From assembly GCA_043720875.1 (NCBI GenBank), contig JAYSRU010000113.1:1-14476 (forward strand): 14,476 bases of DNA. Direction: 5' to 3'. A program made the translations under genes and the position numbers. The DNA comes from JAYSRU01 sp043720875 (GTDB taxonomy: Bacteria > Bacteroidota > Bacteroidia > Flavobacteriales_D > Crocinitomicaceae). The stretch's first letter is position 1. The number at the start of each line of letters is the position of its first letter. Below, one piece after another: positions 7,898-14,476 of the stretch. The notes under the pieces were generated by a model that was not told the DNA's origin, ran no database searches, and saw only the letters and a program-made list of their open reading frames with translations.

Positions 7898-8506
7898 ATG
7901 CATATCAAAACAGTACAAATCCTTTTAATCGCAACACTGCTACTTTCGCAGGGATGCAGCACTAACAAACCTAACAAAAATGTAAGCGATACCGAACGGA
8001 AAGACACATTGTCGCTAACAAACGATAATGTAGGCGATTATAACACTGAATTGGAAGCTGATAATTTCAATATTGAGGGGACCTATTCTTACGGCTCTAA
8101 GTCGGGTAAAAATGCTTTTGGAGTGCTCCAAGTCTATTCACTTAACGGTAATACATCCCTTTTTTCATTACAATTAGGTCTTGGATCACCCTCATTTAAT
8201 ATGGGCTACGAAGTTGGTGACATGACCAGTATAAATTCAATTGGTACGTACACGATGATCGACGAAAACTACGACATTGACTGTATCCTAAATTTCGAAT
8301 TTTTTACTAAAAAAGTTATTGTAAGCACAGATAAAGAACATTGCAACTGTGGTTATGGAGCTAACGTTATAGCAGATGGAACGTATTGGAAAACGAGCCA
8401 AAACAAACCTAAATATTATGTCAATTTGGAAAGTGATACGTTTAATTTTATTGACTACTTTGAAAACGAACTATCAGGAGGGGAAGAAGGAGAAGTAGAA
8501 GAATAG
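7898..8506 (+). CDS. Lipoprotein of unknown function
   Basis: This 202-residue protein is not recognised. It starts with a lipoprotein signal peptide: MHIK, a hydrophobic core, then the lipobox LSQGC with Cys20 as the lipidation site. A Ser/Thr/Asn/Lys-rich tether follows (about 21-45). The rest is Gly/aromatic-rich with short beta-like stretches, including a CNCGYGANVIADGTYW segment (about 150-165). The tail is very acidic (GGEEGEVEE). It probably faces the periplasm or the cell surface. It has about 140 bp of its own upstream DNA after the tRNA terminator and converges with the secreted protein gene 30 bp downstream. A possible weak promoter is TTTG at 7767 with TAACTTGT at 7788, which is a poor match. 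Confidence 0.75.
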   Translation: MHIKTVQILLIATLLLSQGCSTNKPNKNVSDTERKDTLSLTNDNVGDYNTELEADNFNIEGTYSYGSKSGKNAFGVLQVYSLNGNTSLFSLQLGLGSPSFNMGYEVGDMTSINSIGTYTMIDENYDIDCILNFEFFTKKVIVSTDKEHCNCGYGANVIADGTYWKTSQNKPKYYVNLESDTFNFIDYFENELSGGEEGEVEE

Positions 8507-8536
8507 AAAAAAATATGTTCAACAACATTTTACGTT

Positions 8537-9499
8537 TCACCAAACAACTCTAATCGTCCCATTGATAATTGTATCAAATTTCAAGAAATAGGCGCCTTTG
8601 GGAAAGCTTGAAAAATCAATTCCTTCCTCAAGATCCTGTTCTTTGAGTTGTAATACTTCCTTGCCTAAACAGTCTACAAGTGTTGCATTTCCAGATAATT
8701 CTGTAGTAAATTTCAAAAGATTGATAGAAAAATACGCGTAAACTTGTGGCACATTGTTGTTCGCAATTCCGAGCATGGCTTGATTCAAAACAGCAACGGC
8801 ATCAAGGTCAAATCCACTACTTGGAAACTCTGTAGGAAACGGATCATTTATAGGATTGCCATTCTTATCCAAGCTAGCATTAACGCCTGTCACTTTGCCG
8901 ATAGCATCAATAATACGCACATACCTAATGTGTTGCAAATCCAATTGCATAGAGTCGATCAACTCTTCTAAATCAAAAGGAGTTCCATAATTGGCTTTAT
9001 ATTTTCCTGCCAAATTATTCAATACACTTGCGTCACTTAACAAGTCGAATGCACCAATTTGTACACTACTTGCGGTATTACTGGTTGCAGGAAAACGGAC
9101 AAAATCAATACCATTTGTACTGACTTCAACGAACGCCAACTCTAAAAAATTATCCGAAAAACTATTTTCAAAAATAGCGAAATCTGGTCCTACCCCGTTT
9201 TCGATTCCCAAGTAAAATGAAACCAGCGCTACTCCACTGTCTCCTAAACTTACCGGAAAATTATTTGCAACACCCAATGCATCTGAAGCTTGACCATAAG
9301 CAGCAAGAATACTTAAACTATTGTCAATATTTTCTTTTCCTCTGGTGATTTCACATATCGTTGCCCAAGCAATTATGGCTGTAGAATCTTTGAAAATAGC
9401 CGTAGTATTTGACGCACCAGCTGGGCCAGCAAATTGCGAAAAAGCATTATTTGTAGCTAAAATTGAACCAGTATAAAATAAAAATAGTATTATTTTCAT
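8537..9499 (-). CDS. Secreted cell-surface protein with probable type IX secretion sorting domain
   Basis: This 320-residue exported protein has a signal peptide ending NAFSQ (1-22). The body has motifs that recur in a family of Bacteroidota surface proteins: FAGPAGASNTTAI (23-35), GPDFAIFENSF (104-114), LELAFVEVSTNGIDFVRFP (119-137), YVRIIDAIGKV (193-203) and GFDLDAVAVLN (229-239). The last about 70 residues resemble a type A sorting domain, with VDCLGKEVLQ… and FPKGAYFLKFD…GTIRVVW, but lack the usual YPNP start. I therefore infer type IX export with moderate confidence. Biochemical function is unknown; no partner gene such as a TonB-dependent receptor is adjacent. It is divergent from the trp operon and convergent with the lipoprotein gene. 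Confidence 0.8.
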   Translation of the reverse strand: MKIILFLFYTGSILATNNAFSQFAGPAGASNTTAIFKDSTAIIAWATICEITRGKENIDNSLSILAAYGQASDALGVANNFPVSLGDSGVALVSFYLGIENGVGPDFAIFENSFSDNFLELAFVEVSTNGIDFVRFPATSNTASSVQIGAFDLLSDASVLNNLAGKYKANYGTPFDLEELIDSMQLDLQHIRYVRIIDAIGKVTGVNASLDKNGNPINDPFPTEFPSSGFDLDAVAVLNQAMLGIANNNVPQVYAYFSINLLKFTTELSGNATLVDCLGKEVLQLKEQDLEEGIDFSSFPKGAYFLKFDTIINGTIRVVW

Positions 9500-9503
9500 G
9501 CTT

Positions 9504-9537
9504 CAAAAGTACTTATTTTCATTGGTGTTGCTGCAAA
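9504..9537 (-). promoter_or_regulatory. Possible promoter of the secreted protein gene
   Basis: On the minus strand TACTTTTG (9511-9504) fits the TAnnTTTG -7 consensus, with TTTG (9537-9534) 22 bases upstream, somewhat longer than the usual spacing. The -7 element ends only 4 bases before the ATG at 9499, so the mRNA would be almost leaderless, or the real promoter is elsewhere. Confidence 0.4.
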
Positions 9538-9585
9538 TTTGTTGCATTAAAAATTGCCTAAAATTGAAGCGGCACTAAAATTTTA

Positions 9586-9618
9586 TTTGGAAATATGAAA
9601 TATGTTACGTTACCTTTG
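9586..9618 (+). promoter_or_regulatory. Predicted promoter of the trp operon
   Basis: TACCTTTG at 9611-9618 matches the TAnnTTTG -7 consensus, and TTTG at 9586-9589 lies 21 bases upstream. It stands directly before the leader peptide ORF (ATG at 9626) and about 150 bases before trpE. Transcription would begin about 9622-9625. Confidence 0.7.
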
Positions 9619-9625
9619 ACCCGAA

Positions 9626-9685
9626 ATGAGAAATATACAAGTAAATAAATTATGGTGGCCTTCATGTAAAAACATGAATAGCTAA
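9626..9685 (+). CDS. trpL: trp operon leader peptide (19 aa, tandem Trp codons)
   Basis: Short ORF of 19 codons and a TAA, with two adjacent TGG codons (Trp10-Trp11, 9653-9658) in the sequence NKLWWPSC. Two Trp codons in a row in so short an ORF, placed between a promoter and an intrinsic terminator ahead of trpE, are the hallmark of a Trp-sensing leader peptide. A ribosome waiting for Trp-tRNA would stall at 9653-9658 and cover the start of a small hairpin, TTCATG (9661-9666)/CATGAA (9673-9678). The ORF has almost no 5' untranslated region if the predicted promoter is right. The only other reading, ATG at 9652 encoding MVAFM, has no Trp. Confidence 0.8.
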   Translation: MRNIQVNKLWWPSCKNMNS

Positions 9686-9711
9686 GTTTATATACTTATC
9701 CGGCATATACC

Positions 9712-9745
9712 AAGCCCGCTGTTCCAAAAACAGCGGGCTTTTTTT
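9712..9745 (+). terminator. trp attenuator (intrinsic terminator upstream of trpE)
   Basis: Perfect 12-bp stem AAGCCCGCTGTT (9712-9723) / AACAGCGGGCTT (9729-9740), five-base loop, then T's to 9745. No plus-strand gene other than the leader ORF ends before it, and trpE starts 25 bases after it, so it can only act within the trp leader. It has a U-tract on the plus strand only, so it does not serve the minus-strand neighbour. Confidence 0.9.
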
Positions 9746-9770
9746 ATTCAAAAAAAAATCAAAAACACCA

Positions 9771-11204
9771 ATGAAATTCGTTACTCAAATACATGAACAA
9801 CTCTTAGACACCAAAACTCCAACAGGTATATATCTGTCAATGAGGGACTTATATTCAGCTCCATTTTTACTGGAAAGCTCAGACTACAACAGTAAAGTAA
9901 ATCACTTTTCGTACATCTGTCTTTCACCTCTAGCCACATTTACCTTAGAAAATCAAACGATTACAACCAGAATTCTATCAGAAACAACTCACAAATCCAT
10001 TAGTAAAAATGGAAACCAGGTGCAGGAAGCGTTTAATAATTTTAGAGATATCTTTCAATTCGAAAATCAAAATCTCCCTTTTTGTTATGCTGGATTGTTT
10101 GGATACACAGGATTTGATTTAGTTAATTATGTTGAGGAATTAGTGGTCGACTCGTCGAAAGATGATTTAACAATTCCTGATATGATGTATCATATTTACG
10201 GACTTATTTTAGTCTTTAATCATTCTACCAATAGTTTGTACATCATCAGCCATGGAACCTCTGAATTAACTGCAAAAAATCAATTGGATGAATTACGTGA
10301 CAACCTTCGTAGATCGAGTGAACATGAATTCGAATTCACAAGAATAGGTAAAACCGAATGCTCAACCACAGATTCAGAATATTTAGATTTGGTGAATCAA
10401 GCAAAACAACATTGCCAACAGGGTGATGTTTTTCAACTTGTTCTCTCTCGACGCTTTTCTCAACAATTTATCGGTGATGAATTTAATGTTTACCGTTCAC
10501 TGAAAAACATTAACCCATCCCCTTACCTATTTTATTTTGACACGGGTGATTTTAAGTTATTTGGATCTTCACCCGAGGCTCAACTGGTGGTTAAAAATGA
10601 AATAGCAGAAATTCACCCAATTGCCGGAACGTATAAAAGAACGGGAGATGATACATTGGATCTGTTAAAAGCAAACGAATTGTTACATGATCCGAAGGAA
10701 AATGCAGAACATAATATGCTGATCGATTTAGCAAGAAATGATTTGAGTAAATATTGTACAAACGTTCATATTAACACCATAAAACAAACTCAGTTTTATT
10801 CGCATGTCATTCATTTGGTGAGTAAAATTATTGGAGCAAAAAAAAATAAACACTCCTTGATCGAAGTCTTACTCGGAACGTTTCCTGCAGGAACATTATC
10901 AGGTGCTCCAAAGGTTAAGGCAGTACAATTGATCAATGCCTTAGAAAAAACTAAGCGTAATTTTTATGGTGGATGCATTGGCTTTTTTAGCGCAACAGAT
11001 GAATTAAACCATGCAATAATGATTCGAACATTTCTAAGTAAAAACAATACGCTTTATTTTCAAGCAGGAGCTGGAATTGTAATTTCTTCTCAACCACAAG
11101 ATGAACTTAATGAAATCAACAACAAAGTATCCGCATTAATAAACGCAATGGAAAAAGCTTCAACGCATGTAAAAAACCAAAACGCCAAAAAACTATTCGC
11201 ATGA
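9771..11204 (+). CDS. trpE: Anthranilate synthase component I
   Basis: Converts chorismate to anthranilate with ammonia delivered by TrpG; first committed step of Trp synthesis. The 477 residues include the N-terminal LLES element (33-36), part of the Trp feedback-binding site in known TrpE proteins, so the enzyme is probably inhibited by Trp. The chorismate-binding domain has HPIAGTYKRTG (282-292), HNMLIDLARNDLSKYC (314-329), TFPAGTLSGAPK (370-381) and AGAGIV (432-437). The stop overlaps the trpG start by 4 bp (ATGA), implying coupled translation and equal amounts of the two subunits. PabB is a related alternative, but LLES and the operon argue for TrpE. Expression is likely controlled by the leader upstream. 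Confidence 0.97.
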   Translation: MKFVTQIHEQLLDTKTPTGIYLSMRDLYSAPFLLESSDYNSKVNHFSYICLSPLATFTLENQTITTRILSETTHKSISKNGNQVQEAFNNFRDIFQFENQNLPFCYAGLFGYTGFDLVNYVEELVVDSSKDDLTIPDMMYHIYGLILVFNHSTNSLYIISHGTSELTAKNQLDELRDNLRRSSEHEFEFTRIGKTECSTTDSEYLDLVNQAKQHCQQGDVFQLVLSRRFSQQFIGDEFNVYRSLKNINPSPYLFYFDTGDFKLFGSSPEAQLVVKNEIAEIHPIAGTYKRTGDDTLDLLKANELLHDPKENAEHNMLIDLARNDLSKYCTNVHINTIKQTQFYSHVIHLVSKIIGAKKNKHSLIEVLLGTFPAGTLSGAPKVKAVQLINALEKTKRNFYGGCIGFFSATDELNHAIMIRTFLSKNNTLYFQAGAGIVISSQPQDELNEINNKVSALINAMEKASTHVKNQNAKKLFA

Positions 11205-11767
11205 AATTATTAGTGATAGACAACTACGACAGCTTTACCTACAACTTGGTTCATTTGATTGAAAAAATAAGCGACCTAGAATTCGACGTAATTCGCAACG
11301 ACAAGATTACTTTGGAAGAGATTGGTAAATATGACAAAATAATGATTTCTCCAGGACCGGGATTACCAATAGATTCAGGGATTTCGTTGCGTGCTATTCA
11401 ACAGTATGGCGCGAGCAAAAGTATTTTTGGTGTATGCTTAGGATTGCAAGCAATTGGAGAAGCATATGGCGGAAGTCTTTTAAATTTAGAAAGTGTATAT
11501 CACGGTATTGCAACCCCCATAAAATTGAGTGAAAAAGATCCTATTTTTGACAGGTGTCCTGCAACTTTTAATGTCGGGCGCTATCACTCTTGGGTGGTCG
11601 ATTCAGCTTCGCTGCCGGATGAATTATTAATTACTGCACAAGACGATCAAGGTCAAATCATGGCATTAAAACACAGCACACACGATGTTCGTGGAGTTCA
11701 ATTTCATCCGGAGTCATTTTTATCTGAGTATGGAGAAACCATCATATCCAATTGGTTAAAGCTCTAG
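11201..11767 (+). CDS. trpG: Anthranilate synthase component II (glutamine amidotransferase)
   Basis: Class I glutamine amidotransferase that releases ammonia from glutamine for TrpE. It has 188 residues, with NYDSFTYNLVH (8-18), the oxyanion motif SPGPG (50-54), nucleophile Cys79 in GVCLGLQAI and the catalytic pair His169/Glu171 in QFHPES. It overlaps trpE by 4 bp. Such a subunit may also serve PabB in folate synthesis; no pabA/pabB is in the window to judge this. Confidence 0.96.
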   Translation: MKLLVIDNYDSFTYNLVHLIEKISDLEFDVIRNDKITLEEIGKYDKIMISPGPGLPIDSGISLRAIQQYGASKSIFGVCLGLQAIGEAYGGSLLNLESVYHGIATPIKLSEKDPIFDRCPATFNVGRYHSWVVDSASLPDELLITAQDDQGQIMALKHSTHDVRGVQFHPESFLSEYGETIISNWLKL

Positions 11768-11828
11768 GCACTCTGTGATTCAGTAAAAAAATCATCTCAA
11801 CTTCTTCAACGCATTAACAAAATTCAAA

Positions 11829-12815
11829 ATGAAAAACTCATTTAGCCTACTTTCTAGTGGCCAAAAATTAACAGAGCAAGAAGCCTATCAACTTTTTTTA
11901 GGCATCTGCAATTCAGATTACAACGCAACTCAAATTGCTGCAATACTGACAATTTACATCCTACGTCCCGTTACCGTAATAGAACTTACAGGTTTCAGAA
12001 AAGCCTTGTTAGATGTATGTATTCCGGTAAAGTTAGATAAACTAGCTATGGATGTTTGTGGCACAGGAGGTGACGAAAAAAATACGTTTAACATTTCAAC
12101 CTTATCCGCAATCGTGCTGGCTTCTTCAGGAATTCCTATCGCAAAACATGGTAACCATGGATCTTCGTCTATCTCAGGATCATCCGACATCTTAAACTTT
12201 TTCGGTTATAAATTCAGCGATACTTCAGCAGAGCTTAATAGGCAATTGAATGCGCACAACATTTGTTTTATTCACGCCCCGTTTTTTCATCCTGCATTAA
12301 AAATTGTAGCACAACAACGCAAAGAAATTGGAATAAGAACATTTTTCAATATGCTAGGTCCTTTAGTGAACCCAGCGAATATCGCCTTTCGATTTATAGG
12401 GGTTTACAACTTAGAAATTGCCCGTATTTACAACTACATTTTACAAAACGATGACAGCAGCTATTGTTTGGTTCATTCTCTTGACGGTTACGACGAGATC
12501 AGTTTGACTGGACCGTTTAAACAAATTACAAGAACTTCAGAAGCAACGTTTCATCCTGAAAATATTGGTTTCGATTTGATCAAACCTCAAGCTATTTATG
12601 GTGGAACTTCAATTCAAGAAAATGCACGAATATTCATTAGCGTACTAGAAAACGAAAGTACTACCGCACAAAAGAATGTTGTTATTTCAAATAGTGCATT
12701 GGCCATGCATAATTTCAATACAACAGTAAGTTTAGCAGATTGTATCGCTCACTGCACAGATTCAATCGATTCCAAAAGAGCTTTTAATTTATTTAAAAAA
12801 ATCACTCAAAATTAA
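11829..12815 (+). CDS. trpD: Anthranilate phosphoribosyltransferase
   Basis: Transfers the phosphoribosyl group of PRPP to anthranilate. It has 328 residues, with the PRPP-binding loop DVCGTGGDEKNTFNIST (75-91), KHGN (106-109), GSSDIL (117-122), FNMLGPLVNP (173-182) and the metal-binding acidic pair in DGYDE (219-223). The Arg often found after KHGN in other phyla is His here. It is separated from trpG by 61 bp without a terminator, the widest gap in the operon. Confidence 0.96.
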   Translation: MKNSFSLLSSGQKLTEQEAYQLFLGICNSDYNATQIAAILTIYILRPVTVIELTGFRKALLDVCIPVKLDKLAMDVCGTGGDEKNTFNISTLSAIVLASSGIPIAKHGNHGSSSISGSSDILNFFGYKFSDTSAELNRQLNAHNICFIHAPFFHPALKIVAQQRKEIGIRTFFNMLGPLVNPANIAFRFIGVYNLEIARIYNYILQNDDSSYCLVHSLDGYDEISLTGPFKQITRTSEATFHPENIGFDLIKPQAIYGGTSIQENARIFISVLENESTTAQKNVVISNSALAMHNFNTTVSLADCIAHCTDSIDSKRAFNLFKKITQN

Positions 12816-12819
12816 GACG

Positions 12820-13629
12820 ATGAAAACGCTAAAAGACATTATCACGCATAAAAGAACCGAAGTTGCATTACGTAAAAGTTTATACCCAGTTGAACTTTTA
12901 AAACAATCCAACTATTTCAACTCACCCACAATCTCATTAAAAACATACATTACCAGACCAGACAAATCTGGGATAATTGCCGAATTCAAAAAGCAATCGC
13001 CTTCCTTGGGAATAATAAATCAGTATTTAAGTGTAGAAAAAACTTCCATTGGATACATGCAAGCTGGAGCAAGTGCATTATCAATCTTAACGGATGCAAC
13101 GTTTTTTGGAGGATCTTCTGAAGAACTTACGGTTGCCAGAAAATTCAACTTCTGTCCAATTTTACGCAAAGACTTCATTATCGATTCGTATCAAATAATA
13201 GAATCAAAGTCGATTGGTGCAGATGCAATTTTACTCATTGCTGCAGTGTTGACAAAAGATGAAATAAAATCATTTACAGCTTTGGCACATTCGCTGGACC
13301 TTGAAGTTGTATTGGAGTTGCGCCATCCTGAAGAAATTGAAAAAATAGATCCTAATGTGGATGTAATTGGTGTCAATAATCGAGATCTGAGCACTATGAA
13401 AATTGATATTCAGCAATCCATAACGATGAGTAAACTCTTACCTCCAAATTGTGTTAAGATATCAGAAAGCGGTATTGATTCTATTGAAAGTATTCAACTT
13501 TTAAAATCACATGGTTACAGTGGTTTTTTAATCGGTAGTTTTTTTATGAAACAACCCCATCCTCATTTAGCATGCAAAGTATTTATCAATCAGTTGAATG
13601 CCTGTGACACTAAACTTGAGGTCTTATGA
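12820..13629 (+). CDS. trpC: Indole-3-glycerol phosphate synthase
   Basis: Closes the indole ring by decarboxylating CdRP to indole-3-glycerol phosphate. It is a stand-alone (not TrpC-TrpF fused) TIM barrel of 269 residues. Catalytic positions visible are Glu55 and Lys57 in IAEFKKQSPS, Lys117 in LRKDFIID, Glu166 in VVLELRH, Asn187 in GVNNRDL and the phosphate-binding ISESGI (214-219). It starts 4 bp after the trpD stop and overlaps trpF by 4 bp. Confidence 0.96.
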   Translation: MKTLKDIITHKRTEVALRKSLYPVELLKQSNYFNSPTISLKTYITRPDKSGIIAEFKKQSPSLGIINQYLSVEKTSIGYMQAGASALSILTDATFFGGSSEELTVARKFNFCPILRKDFIIDSYQIIESKSIGADAILLIAAVLTKDEIKSFTALAHSLDLEVVLELRHPEEIEKIDPNVDVIGVNNRDLSTMKIDIQQSITMSKLLPPNCVKISESGIDSIESIQLLKSHGYSGFLIGSFFMKQPHPHLACKVFINQLNACDTKLEVL

Positions 13630-14261
13630 AAATCAAAGTCTGTGGAATGGTTGAGGCTTCCAATATTAGGGATCTAATTCAACTGGACATCAACTATGTC
13701 GGTTTTATATTTTATCCAAAATCTAAGCGATATCTTCCCAACTCCCTTTCCAAAGAAATGTTTAATACAATTCCTTCCAACGTAAAGAAAGTTGGAGTTT
13801 TTGTCAATCAATCCTTGGAATTTATCTGTGAAAAAAATGAAACAATTCAATTCGATTTAATTCAATTACATGGTGATGAATCCGTGGCATATTGCGAAAA
13901 TTTAAAGTACAAAGTACCCGCACAACTCATAAAAGCGATTCAGATAACGCACAACTTTGACTTTAACTCCATTGCACCTTACCTCCAGATAGTTGATTAT
14001 TTTTTGTTTGATACTGCGAGTAAAAACTATGGTGGAACAGGGATTTCATTTGACTGGCAAATATTGCGCAACTACGAATTTGACAAGCCCTTTATTTTAA
14101 GCGGTGGTATTAACCAAGAAGATTCGAAAAAACTAAAGGCGCTCAACCATCCTCAATTTCATGCAATTGATCTCAATTCGAAATTCGAAATCGCACCTGG
14201 AATTAAAGATGTTCCAAAAATTGAAAGATTTATTACAAAAATAAAAACCTATGAAAACTAG
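13626..14261 (+). CDS. trpF: Phosphoribosylanthranilate isomerase
   Basis: Amadori isomerase converting phosphoribosylanthranilate to CdRP, the substrate of TrpC. It is a TIM barrel of 211 residues with catalytic Cys6 in KVCGM, catalytic Asp129 in YFLFDT, IQLHGDE (79-85), GGTG (136-139) and SGGI (phosphate site). It overlaps trpC by 4 bp at its start and trpB by 11 bp at its end, so translation of the three is likely coupled. Confidence 0.95.
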   Translation: MKIKVCGMVEASNIRDLIQLDINYVGFIFYPKSKRYLPNSLSKEMFNTIPSNVKKVGVFVNQSLEFICEKNETIQFDLIQLHGDESVAYCENLKYKVPAQLIKAIQITHNFDFNSIAPYLQIVDYFLFDTASKNYGGTGISFDWQILRNYEFDKPFILSGGINQEDSKKLKALNHPQFHAIDLNSKFEIAPGIKDVPKIERFITKIKTYEN

Positions 14262-14476
14262 CAAATACCAAGTAAACAACAACGGATATTATGGCGAATA
14301 TGGCGGCGCTTACATTCCAGAAATTCTCTACAAGAATGTAGAAGAGTTAAAAAATAATTACTTATCGCTCATTACAAATGAATCGTTTCAGAACGAATTG
14401 AATGATTTATTGCACAACTATGTAGGAAGACCAACTCCCTTATATTTAGCGAAAAATTTGTCTAGCCAATTCGGTG
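14251..14476 (+). CDS. trpB: Tryptophan synthase beta chain, 5' part (runs off window)
   Basis: The first 75 codons of the PLP enzyme that joins indole and serine. The N-terminus GYYGEYGGAYIPEIL (residues 12-26) and GRPTPLYLAKNL are typical of TrpB. The PLP lysine lies beyond the window. The ATG at 14251 overlaps the end of trpF by 11 bp in another frame. The order E-G-D-C-F-B predicts trpA next. Confidence 0.95.
   Translation, partial: MKTSKYQVNNNGYYGEYGGAYIPEILYKNVEELKNNYLSLITNESFQNELNDLLHNYVGRPTPLYLAKNLSSQFG

Noticed and set aside
9652..9669. Alternative leader ORF ATG GTG GCC TTC ATG TAA
   Set aside because: Only five codons, no Trp, and it lies inside the 19-codon ORF that has the tandem TGG codons.
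9500..9770. A metabolite riboswitch or T-box in the region before trpE
   Set aside because: No T-box sequence or other riboswitch core is visible, and the leader ORF with Trp codons plus terminator already accounts for the region.

Overview
The window looks like chromosome from a low-GC member of the Bacteroidota, most likely a flavobacterium-like organism. The evidence is promoters of the TTTG–(about 19 nt)–TAnnTTTG type, few Shine-Dalgarno sequences, signal peptides ending in Gln (…AQ, …FSQ, …FGQ), a probable type IX secretion substrate, and a trpE-G-D-C-F-B gene order. No phage, plasmid, CRISPR, integrase or transposase gene is visible.

Layout. (1) Positions 1-4170 (+) hold the 3' part of a Glu/Leu/Phe/Val dehydrogenase, then a tight run encoding an ExbB-type channel protein, an ExbD-type protein, a TonB-like energy transducer and FolC. 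The first three form an inner-membrane proton-driven motor that energises outer-membrane transport. (2) Positions 4173-7456 form a block bounded by two perfect 94-bp direct repeats that copy the last 29 codons of folC. The block holds a minus-strand sensor kinase/response regulator pair, a plus-strand exported barrel-like protein, and a broken signal-peptide gene cut off exactly at the right repeat. The arrangement suggests a recent insertion, duplication or deletion at the folC 3' end, or else an assembly join. (3) Positions 7574-7756 are a complete tRNA-Val(UAC) unit with promoter and terminator. (4) Positions 7898-9499 hold a lipoprotein of unknown role (+) and a convergent secreted protein with a probable type IX sorting domain (-). 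(5) Positions 9586-14476 (+) are the tryptophan biosynthesis operon: promoter, a 19-codon leader peptide with tandem Trp codons, a strong intrinsic terminator, then trpE, trpG, trpD, trpC, trpF and the start of trpB.

The most interesting regulatory object is the trp leader. It has the parts of classical ribosome-mediated attenuation, but the leader ORF starts almost at the predicted transcription start, and the antiterminator pairing is not obvious by eye. TrpE and TrpG make anthranilate from chorismate. TrpD, TrpF and TrpC carry it to indole-3-glycerol phosphate, and TrpB (with TrpA, presumably just beyond the window) completes tryptophan. The most interesting structural object is the folC-end repeat and the block it encloses.
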